A DNA stretch of 64,000 bases from the NCBI GenBank assembly GCA_037501455.1, contig CM074857.1:128823501-128887500 (forward strand), in the 5' to 3' direction. The notes below the pieces were generated by a model. The model was not told the DNA's origin and searched no databases. It saw nothing but the letters and a program-made list of their open reading frames with translations. The translations under genes were made by a program, and so were the position numbers. Below are positions 36,201 through 49,019 of this stretch, piece after piece. Positions within the stretch are counted from its first letter, which is position 1, and each line of letters starts with the position of its first letter. The DNA is from Lantana camara (taxonomy: Eukaryota > Streptophyta > Magnoliopsida > Lamiales > Verbenaceae).

Positions 36201-37334
36201 AGTGCAGCAATACAAGCCACTCAATACTTTTATCCTCCCATCACATGCATCTTCATTTGTATTGACTACTGACCTCAAATCCCATAAAGAATAAGAACCA
36301 AAAAAATAATAATAATTAAAGAATGTGGCTGCCAATATCCAGAAGAAGATAATCCTGAATGACCAGAAATTCAATAAAAAAATAACAAAAAAACAAATGA
36401 AAGTCAATGAAAGTTGACAGGAATTAATTAAATGCTGCATTATTAGAGCAGATTACAATCAAAGTTGACATGAATATCTGGCATTAAGCGATCAATATAT
36501 ATGACCTATATTAATAGGATATTTATATTGATAAAACACAAAATCAAACATTTCTAAAAGGAAGATAAACCTGAATTACAAGAAATTCCATAAAAAAACC
36601 CAAATGAAATAGTCAATGAAAGTTGACAGGAATTAATTAAATGGCTGATTATTAAAGCAGATTGCCATCAAAGTTGACTGGAATAACTAGCATTAAGTGA
36701 TAGATATATGACCTATATTAGTAGGCTATTGATAAAACACAAAATCAAACATTTCTAAAAATTATTATTATTATTACTATTATTATTATTATTAATGGAT
36801 TAAAATTATGAAAAGAAAATTCTGGACATTCTTCAACTCCAGTGCATAGTTTGACATTTAAGAAGAAAGGGCCAAAAACAGAGCCTTCATTAATGGCGGA
36901 CAGAGAATACAATAGTTAAAAAACAGCCATTGAAATCGAAATAAACGGATTAAATTCCCGGAGGCGTTCGCCTCAATCTAAGATTCATCAATAAACACTA
37001 AACCCATAAGATTTCAATTTCATCCATGAATTCCTCGAAATACGGACTAGAAATCAACAAGTCAACCAGCACTTATTCACTCAAAATACGTTAAAAAAGG
37101 AAAAAAGCCACTTACGGTGCTACCATAGGTGACGCCACGGCGGGCAAGGGCGGAGGCGAGCTGGCGGCACCGCCGGTAAGTCTGCTGCCATGTGTAGCTT
37201 AGAGCGCCATGGACAACTGATTTCCGATTAGGATGCACCAGCGCCGCCCTTTCCAGGAATCCGATCGGCGTCAGCGCCGTGTAATTGGCGGAGTTCTTAG
37301 GAAGATCATCGATATCTCTCTCTACAACACCCAT
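33227..37334 (-). CDS. AAE7: Acyl-activating enzyme, peroxisomal acetate/butyrate-CoA ligase type, 3 exons
   Basis: Exons 37116-37334, 34410-35000 and 33227-34123 join in phase to 1707 nt, 568 aa, the size of plant AAE7. It catalyses ATP-dependent acyl-CoA formation from short fatty acids through an acyl-AMP intermediate. Visible motifs: GYTSGTTASPKGVV (ATP/AMP loop), [51 protein letters not shown] and PKTATGKIQK with the catalytic Lys near the end. The last three residues SRL form a type 1 peroxisomal signal, fitting acetate/butyrate use via the glyoxylate cycle. An in-frame ATG at 37362-37364 would add 10 residues; I chose 37334 because the family starts just before RDIDDLPK. Intron 1 is 2.1 kb and contains a tandem duplication. 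Other short-chain AAE paralogues are possible. Confidence 0.93.
36345..36765. repeat. Tandem ~210-bp duplication in AAE7 intron 1
   Basis: GTCAATGAAAGTTGACAGGAATTAATTAAATG...ATGACCTATATTA.TAGG...AAAACACAAAATCAAACATTTCTAAAA occurs twice, about 36350-36560 and 36565-36762. An ATT microsatellite follows at 36762-36797. Confidence 0.85.
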
Positions 37335-39260
37335 TTTCAGCTCTCTCTCTCTCTGTGTCGACAATGGTGTGTTAGTGCGTGTTTGAATATGTGTTATGTG
37401 TTATGTGTATATATATAGTGGTTATAAAGCTTTGACAAATTATGAAAGTCATGGAAATTGAAGAAAATGAGGAAAATTATACTTGGGGTCCCATTATTAA
37501 TGGAAGATTAAGATTGAGTCCCAATATTTATTATTTAATGACAATATACACCTCTGCTCCAAAATTAATTCGACTCGACTCGACTCACATAGTAACTTGA
37601 TTTCGGGCTCAATTTATCAAACCCTAACCCCGATCCTTCAAAGGCTCGACTTATTAGACTCGGCAGTAAAGCCTAGAGCCAAGGAAAGCATTTAGCGGCT
37701 ATCTTTTGCGTGAAACAACTCTGAGAATATCATTTTATCGTCATATCGAATATCGAATTAGATACTTTTTATGTGAAAATTTTTAAAAGAGTTCATGTCG
37801 TTATATATATATCGCGTTCGTATTCGTATTATCGTATATGATGGATGACTGCTATCTCAAACTCTCTTATTTTTATTATATATGTTGTATTTTTATTAAA
37901 AAGCTAGAAAATATTGCGTAAAAGATGAAATTGGAAATTATAGCTAGATTTAAGTTTTTAGTTATATAGTTCATTTTCATGTGTTAAACCGACCGGTCTC
38001 TCTCTACAACACCAATTTCAGCTCTCTCTCACTCTCCCTCTTCAATGGTGCATGTATCTATAAAGCTGATAAAGCTCTGAAAAAATTATGGAAGTCATGG
38101 AAAATGGGGAAAATTATACTTGGGGTCCCATTATTAATGGAAGATTAAGATTGAATCCCACTATTTAATGGAAAAGTACACTTCTGCTCCGAAATTAGTT
38201 CGAGTGTGGTTCGAGTTCGACTCGACTCAATATAAGTACTAACTTGATTTCGTGATCAATTTATCGTATCCTAACCCGATTATTCAAAAGCTCGATGCAC
38301 GGATACCTCTAAGAATATCATTCTGTTGTGTTGCATTGAATATTGTATTAGATACTTTTCTAGTGAATTTTTTTAAAAGAATTCATATCGTCGTATATGT
38401 ATTGTATCCATATTCATATATCATCGCGGCCGCCACCCCCCAGTCCGCTATTTTTATTATATATGTTATATTTTTATTAAGAATATGATAATATTTCATA
38501 TTCTTAAAAGATGGAATTGAAAATTATAATTTAATTTATTTATTAGTTGTTTAATTTATTTTTATGGATTGAGTCAGACACTAATACCACCGTTTATTTT
38601 CAATAAACGAAACCGCGTCATTGGTCAGCACGGTGTCTCTCTCTACAACACAAATTTCCGATCTCTCGCTCTCGTCAATGATGTATGTATCTATATATAA
38701 AGCTTATAAAACTCTGAAAATTTATGGAAGTCATGGAAAATAAGAAAAATTGTAGTAACAAATTACGAAAGCATGGAAAACGAGGAAAATTATACTTGTG
38801 ACCCCATTATTATTGTGAGATTACGATTGGGTCCCATTATTCAACGAAAAGAACAGTACAATTACATCTTTGCTCCAAAATTTATTCCAACTCAGGCTCA
38901 ATTCGATCCAAATACTTGCTTGATTTTGGGTTCAATTTATCAAATCCTAACTCGATCCTTCAAAGGGTCGACTTGTTAGACTTGCAGCAAAGCCTAGAGC
39001 TAAGGAAAACATTTGCAGGTTGTCTTTAGTATACCGACATCTCTAAAAATATCATTCTCTTGTATCGTTTCGAATATTGTATTGAATACTTTCTGCTTAT
39101 AAAAATTTAAAAGAAAAATCATATTATTATATTCATATCATATCGTGTTATTATTATCGTATATGTACATCATAGGCAACTCCCACTCCCTAATCTTCTT
39201 ATTTTTATCATATATGTTACATTTTTACTACAAAAAGATGAAAATGTTTCTTAAAAGATG
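37316..39260 (-). repeat. Three direct copies of the AAE7 promoter/5' leader
   Basis: Copy 1 is the live one (about 37316-37960), copy 2 about 37996-38520 and copy 3 about 38634-39260. Each begins with the first codons of AAE7 (minus strand GTGTTGTAGAGAGAGA). Then come the CT-rich leader, a TATA-like ...TATAAAGC..., GAAAATTATACTTGGGGTCCC-type sequence, and a GATAC/ATATCATTCT block. In copies 2 and 3 the start ATG is lost (ATTGGTG, TTTGTG). Homology stops a few codons into the gene, so no exon is duplicated. Confidence 0.85.
37406..37418 (-). promoter_or_regulatory. TATA box of AAE7
   Basis: Minus-strand CTATATATATACAC lies about 75 bases upstream of the chosen ATG (37334). It favours that start over the ATG at 37364, which would leave a very short leader. 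Confidence 0.5.
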
Positions 39261-40864
39261 GGAATTGGGAATTATAGCTTGGGCTTGCTATTGTGGGCCC
39301 AACCTAGGCTCTGAGCCCATTTATTTCATCTATGGCTTGGGCTTGCTGTTGTGGGCTCAACCTAGCAAATATTTTTAAATTTATTTGTCATTTTTTTTAA
39401 TAAATCATGCACCTTTTGTCAGTTGAATTAATTAAATATTTTAATAATGCATCATATGACTTAACACATTACCTAATTTACCTTTAATTTGTCAAGTCTT
39501 ATGTGTATTTGTACCTTGTCACGGGGTGACATGATTAGGGTTAATATATAATTCTACTGCTTTTCAAAATTATTAATCACTATGTCCTATTAATCAAACT
39601 AATCGGTGTTTGCTATCTTAATCAAATATCTAGTATTTGAGTCCAGAAAATATATAATTATTATTAATAAATAGAACTCTATATTTTAATAATTTGGCTG
39701 TGCTCAAAATTATTGAGCGACGTCAAGGTACAATCATTTAGAGTTTGTCATACGTGGAGTCTAAATCGAGGGTTGGATGATTGGTCTTGATATATTTGTG
39801 ATAAATGTGGGAATTTTACAATTGAGAGTCCTTCCTGCTAGAATGAACACACAATTAAAACGTCAAACTGGGATGGGTGGGGTTAGCCCAACTTTATCTC
39901 TTTTACATTATAGGAGAACGACGAGGGTATCTTCAGATAATTTGTCACTAATAAAAAATCTAATAAGGTCATCTTTATATATTTGGCTCAATAAAAAGGT
40001 GTTAAAATATGGGGCGACGTCAATCCTACTATAATAATATAGGACTCCCGAGTGGGAAAAGGCGAGGGAAAAGTAGTGTGAACCCTCGAGCATTGCCTCT
40101 CGGGGAATGATTTGACTTTCTTGGAGCCTAGTTGAGGTTGCACTTGCTCGGTTAGAATGGTCGCCAGATAGCGTTTTTTTATTGGATTTTGAATGTTAAC
40201 ATGACACATTATTTTTTAATTAAAAAACTCTACAATTTGAATTCAAAATTATTGTTCTGGTGAAAGAATTCTCAATTAATTGGACCACGGTATCCATAAT
40301 GAAATATAAAGTTTAAAAAAACATATATAAATGAAAACTAGGAAAAAAATCGAATAGAAAACCTGACAATTTTTTAAAAATAAAAATTAAAAAAAAAATA
40401 TATTTCAAATACTAAATTGAAAATCATAATTCTATACAAAAATACAAATTTACATAATTATAGCTCAATTAAAAAAAATGTCCTCATTTCTTTCAAACTT
40501 TTTAGCTTATTTCTATTTTAAAATATAAGCAAACCTAATAAAGTTTATTATAATAAACTTATAAATTCAAGTGTTTTCATTTTCTTATTCAGTATTTGGA
40601 AACTCCCATTATTTTATCAACAAACAATTCTTTCTTGGAAAAGTATCACCATTTTCTACATTGATTTCCACTACTACTCAACATTGACCGGCCACTCTCA
40701 AAACCGTCCAAAGCAGCTCATATTTTTCCCACAACTTTGTGCAATTTTCATCTATACAGTGGAATTTACGGCATTTTTCAGATTCTTGATCGGTTATATA
40801 TCAGTGGAATAATCAGTTTAACCAGCTGAAATTGCAGTGTTTTGGTGTCTGGAATGATTGATTG
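39261..40864. other. Divergent intergenic/promoter side of the CAMTA gene
   Basis: GGGCCCAACCTAGG/GAGCCCA elements are repeated at 39280-39370 (two copies of GCTTGGGCTTGCT.TTGTGGGC). Further on is AT-rich sequence and the CAMTA 5' leader. The ORFs at 39777-40209 have no recognisable domain. AAE7 and CAMTA are head-to-head, 3.5 kb apart. Confidence 0.5.
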
Positions 40865-43800
40865 ATGGCGCAAAACAGTGTACCTGGTGGACTTATTGGG
40901 TCGGACATTCATGGATTCCGCACAATGGATGGTACGATTTTCTCATTTATTCAGGCGTCTCTCATTTATATACGCGCATCGATTGTGTTCTTGTAACTTT
41001 CTTGGTGTGCTCTGCATGAATTTTGGTACCTTTGTGTTGTTCAACTGCTGGATTTGTTGTTTTTAGGGTTTTTATAGCAGCCTGGGATGTTGGGATTGTT
41101 TCTTTGGGTCTTTGATTGTTTGGGACTTTGGGTTGATTATCCTGATTAGAAACGATGCATGGAATTTAATAATTGGAAAAACATTTTCCATATTCTGAGT
41201 TTATGAAAAAAGTTTTAGAGTGAAGTGAGCTGCCTGTACTATCTCTTGATTATAAGGATGATTTTGTTTGTGTATTAGTTCGATGTTAGTATACGATCGA
41301 AACTGGTAAGTTAGCCTGCTAAACAACTGATCATGGGGGTTATATGTACCTTTATATTGATTGATCTTGAATGTCCATGTGAGTTTCTTTAAATTGATGA
41401 TGTTTTTATTTTCTGGTTTTAACTTTGCCAAAAGGTAATAATTGGATTGTGTGCCGTTCAGATTTGGATGTTGGAAATATGATGGAGGAAGCGAAGACAA
41501 GATGGCTCCGACCAAATGAAATTCATGCCATACTCTGCAACCATAGTTATTTCCCTGTTCATGTCAAGCCGGTGAATTTGCCAAAAAGTAATACATTTGT
41601 AGGCTTACCTGTTTTTGCAACACTTTCAATTAGCTTATGAATATGAAGTTAATTATCTCAATTATTCCATTTGAATGGTCAATACGACCGTTATGTCTGA
41701 GATGAAGTGGATTGTGGAAAGTATTGGACACAACCAACTAATTTGGTTATGTTGTGGTGATTGGTTAAATAGGTGGCACAATTGTGTTGTTTGACCGGAA
41801 GAAGCTCCGGAATTTTCGTAAAGATGGTCATAACTGGAAGAAGAAAAAGGATGGAAAAACTGTTAAAGAAGCTCATGAACACTTAAAAGTACAGTCTTTC
41901 TTTACTTTTGACAGCAGCAGCAAATTGTGTATGTGTCTAGTCTGCCTATCTCTTGTATGGGTTATTATTTTAATCATTTAATGTAGGTATTTTGTTTGAA
42001 TATTAGGATACCTAACATTGTACATGCATTAGTAACTTTGTGTGGGCCTCATGTTAGTTAATTCAGCCATGGGAAATACACTAGCACCGGTTGCAATTTG
42101 TCTCATGATTCTTCTTTACAAGAGTTCTAGCCTGGTTTTCTGGTGATCAATATGAAGTTATAACCTCACATTCTGGACGGTGGTCGACATAAGGATGTCG
42201 GCAGGAAGGAAGTTTCAGGCTTATTTGGTAACTGTGGAAGTCAGAAAATATCAGGATTGATACTTTGGGCCTTGGGATTCTTTCTTGATTCTTTAGGACT
42301 ACCCTTTTTAAAAGAATATCTTCATATATCCAAATGAATCTTTTCTCAACAGAGTTGCTCTTTTGTTTGTAATTCAGAAATGTAAGTTGGCTCTGTAGTT
42401 TTCTCCTTCCGAACATCTCACAATATTGCCTTAGTTCTCAATGAAGAGCATTGATGTAACGCTTGACATTTAGAATCTCCCGCGTATTAGATTCTATATT
42501 GACATTCAAGCATTATGTTGTTTGTGATATAGGTTGGCAATGAGGAAAGAATACATGTCTACTATGCTCATGGGGAAGACAACACAACTTTTGTTCGCAG
42601 ATGTTACTGGCTCCTTGACAAGTATGAATCCTTATACCTTGTACGGTCTAGGAGGCCAACCAACTTGTCTTCATCTTATTTTGATGGCCATTAAGTTGAT
42701 GAAGTCTTCTATGATATCTCAGTGAGATGTATGCTCCAAAATGAATTTCCATTAATTCTGAGATTTATTGCAGGTCTCTTGAACATATTGTCCTTGTGCA
42801 CTACCGTGAAACTCAAGAGGTTTGTCTTTCATGATCAAATAATTCTTATCAGTGATCTTATTTTGTATTTTTAGTGTTTGAGATACACATGATAGTGCCA
42901 TTTCTGTGCATTTTTAAAATTTTGATTGTGATTCCAACTTCTCCCAAATCCTTTTACTCCTCAAGAGCATTATATCTAGATCTGGCCTCAGATACTAGGT
43001 TTTATGTTTGTTAGCGGTCATCTATATCCACTTCTCCCCCTGTTTGGGGACCATTTCATATCCGCAAGATAACCTCATGCTCGTGAAATCAGACTTGCAT
43101 GCATATTTCATGTATTCTGAGTAACAAATATGTTTTTGCAACTTCATTGTTGGATTTTTGCAGGTGCAGGGTTCCCCTGCCACTCCAGTGAATTCAAACT
43201 CTATTTCTGCTGTATCTGACCCCTCTACTTCATGGCCTGTGTCTGAAGATTCAGATGCTGCAGTTGACCGGGTGTATCATGGAGACAGCATATCACTTTT
43301 AGGTGATCTAAAGTTTGTGATTAGCTTTATTCCACGGAGACTGGTTTGTCGGTTAATTTTGGAAGGAGATCAATTCTTTCAAAAAGTCAAAGCTGACTGC
43401 AAATAGAAGTGGTTATAGCCATTTTCTAGCAACACACTAAATTAAACAAACTGACTCTGACTTTCACAAAGATGTCGATGTATACTGAGAAGTACTAACT
43501 TTGTTTTTCAGGGCGTAGTGACATTATGACAATTAAAAATCACGAGCAGAGACTTCATGAGATAAATACACTTGAATGGGATGAGCTTCTGGTGGCAGAT
43601 GATCCCCAAAGGCAGAAGTCACCACAAGAAGGTACGTCCTGCTCCTGCATTTATATTCTCAGGAAATCGCTAATTGTTTAATCTTTTGATTCATATGTTC
43701 TCTTATCACAGGAAACACTGCAGGCTTCCAGTTGCCAAATCAATATCAGATGCACAATTACATAGTAAGTGGACCTGGTGGTCGACCATAATTTTTTTGT

Positions 43801-46800
43801 TTCTATAAGTATTCTGTGATATGAAGGCACTTTCCACTTTTAATCACTTGGTTTAGTTATATGTTTTGCAATCAAAATCATCTAAAGGAAAATCGTCTTT
43901 TTTGCCATCTGAGATTGTCATTGCAGCTTTTTTTAAAATCAAGAGATGAAAGCTGCAGTGTTGCTTAGCTACCTTTTTCTCCCAATCTTTTCTGCTTCAC
44001 ACCGATTGAACTATTGGAAGAGTTTGTTTCCCTGCTTTGTATTTGGTTAATCTAAAGAGTGAACCTGTTGGTCTCTGCATATATTGTTAAGAATTACTAA
44101 TAAGTATTTTGGTTACAGGATGATACTCAATCAACTAATAAGGTATCCCCAGAAAGTTCTGCCAACGGTTTCTGTGAACAAGACCTTCGAAGTAGTTATG
44201 TTAACCATAATGTCCCCAATAATTTTTACCAGACAGTGGGAGGAGAGACAATAGTTAATTCAGAAGCTATGGTTTCTGGTCTGGTGCCTAGAGATGGTAT
44301 TTTGCATAATCTGGGCAATAGTGGTTTGCAAACACAGGACATCGGAAGGTGGATGACATCTGCGGTTGCTGATTCTCCAGAATCAGTGGGTGATCAGAAT
44401 CTGGAATCTTTGACATATCAAATGTTGAATAATAATCACCCACCTCAGTCGGGTCAGATATTCAATATAATGGATGTCTCACCTGCATGGGCTAGTTCAA
44501 CTGAAGAGACAAAGGTTCTTTTCATAGTCGCTTCTTACTTTGCATTTTGGTCTCTTTTGTCAGTATGCCTCCAATAATATACACGCCATCATACTGAGTG
44601 GTTTACGTGTTAGTATTCCAAAATGTACCTTGACAGTTTACCAATAACTTACTTAAGGAAAATTAGCTGCTTATGGAGAGAGACGGACTTGAACTAAATG
44701 AAGGCTAAAAATATGTTCAATGAAATGTCACAGTAAATTAGGTGTCTGCTGCAAGTTAACATGTGAACATGTGATTATTTTGGCTCCTTGAATTTCAAAT
44801 TATCTGCAAATTATTCCTTCACCATTCTCATTTTTAATATTGTTGTGATGCAGATCTTAATAGTCGGGGTTTTTGCTGAAGGATATATGCCCCACCCAGA
44901 GTCAAAATTATATGTTAAGTGTGGAGATTCAATTCTTGCTGCAGAATCTGTCCAAGCTGGGGTATTTCGTTGTTTAATTTCACCTCAAACTCCTGGATTT
45001 GTGGATCTGTACATGACTTTTGATGGCCATAAACCTGTCAGCCAAGTCTTAACTTTTGAATTCCATGCTCCTGCACAGCCCGAGGGTATGATTTTATCCG
45101 AGGATAAAAGAAATTGGCAAGAGTTTCAAACTAAGATGAGGTTGGCTCATTTATTGTTTTCATCATCCATGGACCTGAGTGTTTATTCCACTAGATTATC
45201 CCGGACAACCTTAAATGAAGCCGAAGCTTTTGCACAGAGAACTTCACACATTTCAGATCGTTGGGTGTATCTGAGGAAAATGATTGAAGACACCAAAATG
45301 TCTTCTCCCCTGGCAAAAGATAGCTTGTATGAGTTGACTTTACAGAATAAACTACATGAATGGTTGCTAGAAAAAGTGGTATCAGGATGTAAACTTCCCC
45401 AGTGTGATGAACAAGGTCAAAGTGTCATTCATTTGTGTGCCATCCTAGGTTATACATGGGCAGTTTACCCATTTTCGTGGTCTGGCTTATCATTGGATTA
45501 CCGAGACAAATTTGGATGGACTGCTCTACATTGGGCTGCATATCATGGAAGGTAGAGTTCTCTGGCAAAGTTTTTCATCAAAAGTAGGTTAGAGGTGGTA
45601 ATGTATAAATATTTTGGAGTTGAGGAGGTATAGTGTAAAACTTTAGTTGGTAAAATGCTTAAACTGCTATAATTTGGATGGTAAAATGTTTTTATCTTTC
45701 AATTTAAACCTGAGATCTGATATACTCTCTCAATTTCAGTTGAAATTTCTTTATCTTATCAACTGGAATTTCAGGGAAAAGATGGTAGCAACCCTTTTAT
45801 CTGCTGGGGCAAAGCCAAATTTAGTCACGGATCCAACGTCCCAAAACCATGGTGGATACACTGCTGCTGATCTTGCTTCTAAAAAAGGTTATGAAGGTTT
45901 GGCTGCTTATCTTGCTGAGAAGGCTTTAGTTACCCAATTTGAGGATATGACATTGGCTGGAAATGTTAGTGGTTCACTGCAAGCTAACACAAATGAAGCC
46001 ATGAATCCCGGAAATTTCACTGATGATGAGTCATATCTGAAAGACACACTTGCAGCTTATAGAACAGCTGCTGATGCAGCTTCACGCATTCAAGCTGCGT
46101 TCAGGGAACGTTCATTTAAAGCGAGGAAAAAAGCGGTTGAGTCAGCTAATCCTGAGATGGAAGCACGCAGCATAATTGCGGCAATGAAGATCCAGCACGC
46201 TTTCAGGAACTATGAAACACGCAAACTGATGGTGGCTGCTGCTAGGATCCAGTACAGATTCCGTAGTTGGAAGATAAGGAGGGATTACCTTAACAAGCGT
46301 CGCCAGGCGGTTAAAATTCAAGTAAGTGGAGTTGTATATGGCCTGAAATGATTTTAAAAGAAAAATATAATTTAGATAACCTATTATTTAAATAAATAAC
46401 ATAATACATATTACAATCAGCATAAGTTAGTTTTAGTTAAAAATAATTTTGTAATCAACATAGGTAATAATACCTAGTATAAGTGAATGATTCTTATAGA
46501 TACATTCTTTTACTCGAAAGTTTCTGATTATAGTTCTTTACTGCAGGCCCTTTTCAGGGGTTACCAAGTGAGAAGACAATACCGTAAAATTTGTTGGTCG
46601 GTTGGCATTGTTGAAAAAGCCATATTACGTTGGCGTCTAAGGAGAAAAGGTTTCCGTGGGCTTCAAGTAAAATCTGATCCAACTCCCAATGATCCAAATG
46701 AAGACAGTGATGTGGAAGAGGATTTCTTCAAAGCCAGCAGAAAACAAGCTGAGGAGCGTGTCGAGAGATCTGTTGTAAAGGTCCAGGCAATGTTTCGTTC

Positions 46801-46994
46801 CAAACGAGCACAAGAAGAATATAGAAGGATGAAAATGGAACATACTAGAGCAAAGGTAGATAGATACTATTCCTATTATTTCCTTATCATGCTTCATTCC
46901 TCTCTTCTTTCGAATGTTCTGAATTCATTAGTCTCTTTGTCCCGTGCAGCTGGAATACGAAGGACTCAGCCATCCCGATGTGGAAATGAGATAA
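40865..46994 (+). CDS. CAMTA5: Calmodulin-binding transcription activator, CAMTA5/6 type, 13 exons
   Basis: Exons: 40865-40931, 41462-41587, 41773-41888, 42533-42621, 42774-42819, 43164-43302, 43513-43631, 43712-43764, 44119-44514, 44854-45551, 45775-46321, 46547-46855, 46950-46994; about 916 aa. The CG-1 DNA-binding domain (residues about 23-150) shows TRWLRPNEIHAILCNH, GTIVLFDRKKLRNFRKDGHN, GNEERIHVYYAHG and HIVLVHYRET. Then a TIG domain (about 385-455), ankyrin repeats (VIHLCAILGYTWAV, GWTALHWAAYHGREKMVA) and IQ motifs (RIQAAFRERS, KIQHAFRNYE, RIQYRFRSWK, IQALFRGYQVRRQY) ahead of the calmodulin-binding helix WSVGIVEKAILRWRLRRKGF. It is a calcium-responsive nuclear regulator of stress genes. 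By line numbering exon 7 is 119 nt where flanking phases need 120 (see findings). The CAMTA5 clade is assigned from recalled sequence similarity. Confidence 0.93.
43845..44060 (+). repeat. CAMTA intron 8 segment also present at 885-1075
   Basis: Homologous to the block before the GRAS remnant. The CAMTA version has an extra CTACCTTTTTCTCCCAATC-type stretch of about 40 bases that the other copy lacks. Confidence 0.7.
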
Positions 46995-47490
46995 ACAGGG
47001 AAAAAAAAAGGAACAAATGAGAAAAGGACCAAAAAACAAGTTAACTAGAGGTTATGTTGCTGACATGGTTTTGTACATTTTGTAAATTTCTGATGTTAGG
47101 ATGTTTTGAGTCCTCTTATATAGAACTGATATGAAAATGAAAATGTAATTGTTGATCATTGTTCTGTGCTGACAATTCTCATTGATCTAGCCATTTCTTA
47201 CTGGTGCGTGTGAGGTACAGTTGATCGTGGTTACATACATTGCTAAGAAAAGCCCTGGGTTAACATTGTAATCAAAGTTGTTCGAGAATCAAGCTTGGTT
47301 CGAATTTTTATTGAGTTCGAAAGTTCTTCGTGTTTGCTTTGATTAGCTCGTAAGATGGTTCAAGCTTGGTTCGGACGAGCTTACAGTTTGGCACATGCAT
47401 TATAGTCGTGACTTTAAGGTCAAATAATTTAAAGGGCAAAGATGATGTATTCATAAGAATAAAAACGGACGTGATCAATTCATGGAACCA
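46995..47490. repeat. CAMTA 3' UTR/downstream, duplicated at 50031-50745 and 55800-57135
   Basis: Shared blocks are CATTTTGTAAATTTCTGATGTTAGG, ACAATTCTCATTGATC.AGCC, TTGTTACATACATTGC.AAGAAAA and AGCTTGGTTCGAATTT. They define the 3' side of a three-copy segmental duplication whose 5' edge lies inside CAMTA exon 12. Confidence 0.8.
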
Positions 47491-47940
47491 CATGTAGAGT
47501 ACATTCTTTTAACGATGAGGGAGTGTTAATTTCAAGGACCTATCCTTATATATTGTAAAACAGTAAAAGTCTTTTAACAAATAGTGTTTTTGTAATTTTC
47601 ATTAGGATGTGTTCATTGTAGGAGTATAATGCAAATTCTTTTAACAAAGGAAGTTTTTTTTTTTTTTTTTGAATCGTTTTAACAAAGGAAGTTTTTTGTA
47701 ATTTTTTCATAGTTGAAGTGAAGTTTGTGCAATCGAAAGGTAGCCGATTTAATTATCCTTTTTCTTAACAACTTTCGATAAACTCTTAACTCTCATTATA
47801 ATCGAATCCAATTTGATTCTATAGCAGATAACCAACATCGATCATTTTAACAATCTCCATACATGATCTTCACCATTTCAACTTTACCAGCCACAAATGT
47901 TCTCCACCAAAGAAAATTACCAGCAAAACTAGTTTGAAAG

Positions 47941-48131
47941 CTATTTAATGTACTGAGACAACCATTTGAAGCCATCCATGAATCCTGATTCATGGGGAAA
48001 GTTGTAAATGAAAACCTCAATCGGTCGAACATTTGCATCAGCTAAGTTAACCTCACCGTTACCGGTGGTGAGATCAGCGAGGCCCAAGAAGTCTCTGAGT
48101 TCCTCCTCTGAAGCACCTTTAGTTATGTGAA
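47941..48131 (-). pseudogene. Isolated C-terminal exon of a SAR1-type small GTPase
   Basis: After an acceptor (TTTTCAG) the minus strand reads HITKGASEEELRDFLGLADL, TTGNGEVNLADANVRPIEVF, then GFMDGFKWLSQYIK and TAG. This is the C-terminal exon of plant SAR1, the COPII coat GTPase. No other exons adjoin it. The next SAR1-like exons in the same direction start at 50.8-51.5 kb, beyond a CAMTA-tail duplicate that may have split the original gene. By itself it codes no GTP-binding site. Confidence 0.75.
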
Positions 48132-48339
48132 CTGAAAATCCAATTTGTTAGATTAATAAAATTGAGATCATAACGAGTTATGAATATTTTACATATTTAA
48201 TAATTAATTTGGGCAATCACTTCAGAAATTTCTTAAGTCATTTTCGGTGTACCATATTTCTCTATCATTATGATTCATCTAATCATGATAAATGATGTGT
48301 TTTTAATTGTTTTCATGTAAAAGATCAGATGGAACCTAT

Positions 48340-48665
48340 GCGTGTTAAATTTTCAATTAAAATTTTGAGTTGAAATTAAATATTTCAACGGCTACTTCCA
48401 TGTCTAATATGACCATAATTTTCATAATTTGAAACCTATAAATATTGAGTTTCACAAACAATATACAAACCAATAGTTAATCTCTGTCATGGTTTCATGT
48501 AGTTATTATTCAATTAATCGAGCACTAAAATACCTTGATAGTTGTATAATTTCCACATGCTCGACTCAATATTTATAGGCTTCAAATTATGAAAATAACG
48601 GTCTTATTAGGCACGGAAGTAGCCATTGTAATAACTAATTTCAATTAAAAAATTACACATAGCCC
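48340..48665. mobile_element. Foldback element with ~90-bp arms
   Basis: TTGAAATTAAATATTTCAACGGCTACTTCC...TTTTCATAATTTGAAACCTATAAATATTGAGT is mirrored by the reverse complement at 48560-48650. The interior of about 100 bp has no ORF. Confidence 0.65.
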
Positions 48666-48915
48666 CCATTTTAATTTACTAAATTACAATGAACCCCAAT
48701 GATATGATCCATAATAAAAATTTGACAAGTCAGCAGGGTTAATTTCGGGGTTATCACAAATATTTTTGTTGACATCATCAAATTTTTAACTATTTTGGGG
48801 GTTAAGTGTAATAAACAAACTCCAGAGGGGTGGTGTCTGTAATTATATCTAAAAGAGGGGTACCAACTGTAATTACCCTATCTAATTTGGAGGTCAAGTG
48901 TAATTAATCCATAAT
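48666..48915. mobile_element. Possible short TIR element adjoining the foldback
   Basis: Alternating blocks of the kind GTGTAATTA / TGTAATTACCC and CATAGCCCCCATTTTAA, with weakly inverted ends (left ATTACACATAGCCCCC, right GGAGGTCAAGTGTAAT). Boundaries are uncertain. Confidence 0.35.
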
Positions 48916-49019
48916 TTAATGGTTCAGTTTTCAGTGTTGTGCTAGCTTGAACAGATTCCTGTAGTTTTAGTCCCTCAAAATGAATTACATTACATTCAAG
49001 AGTAAAAGTCCTGATCCAA

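Noticed and set aside
37980..38720. Second and third AAE7 gene copies
   Set aside because: Only promoter, leader and the first few codons are repeated; no exon follows.
47266..47400. Sequence resembling a tRNA T-arm (GGTTCGAAT)
   Set aside because: No cloverleaf can be folded around it; the same motif recurs in the segmental duplicates.
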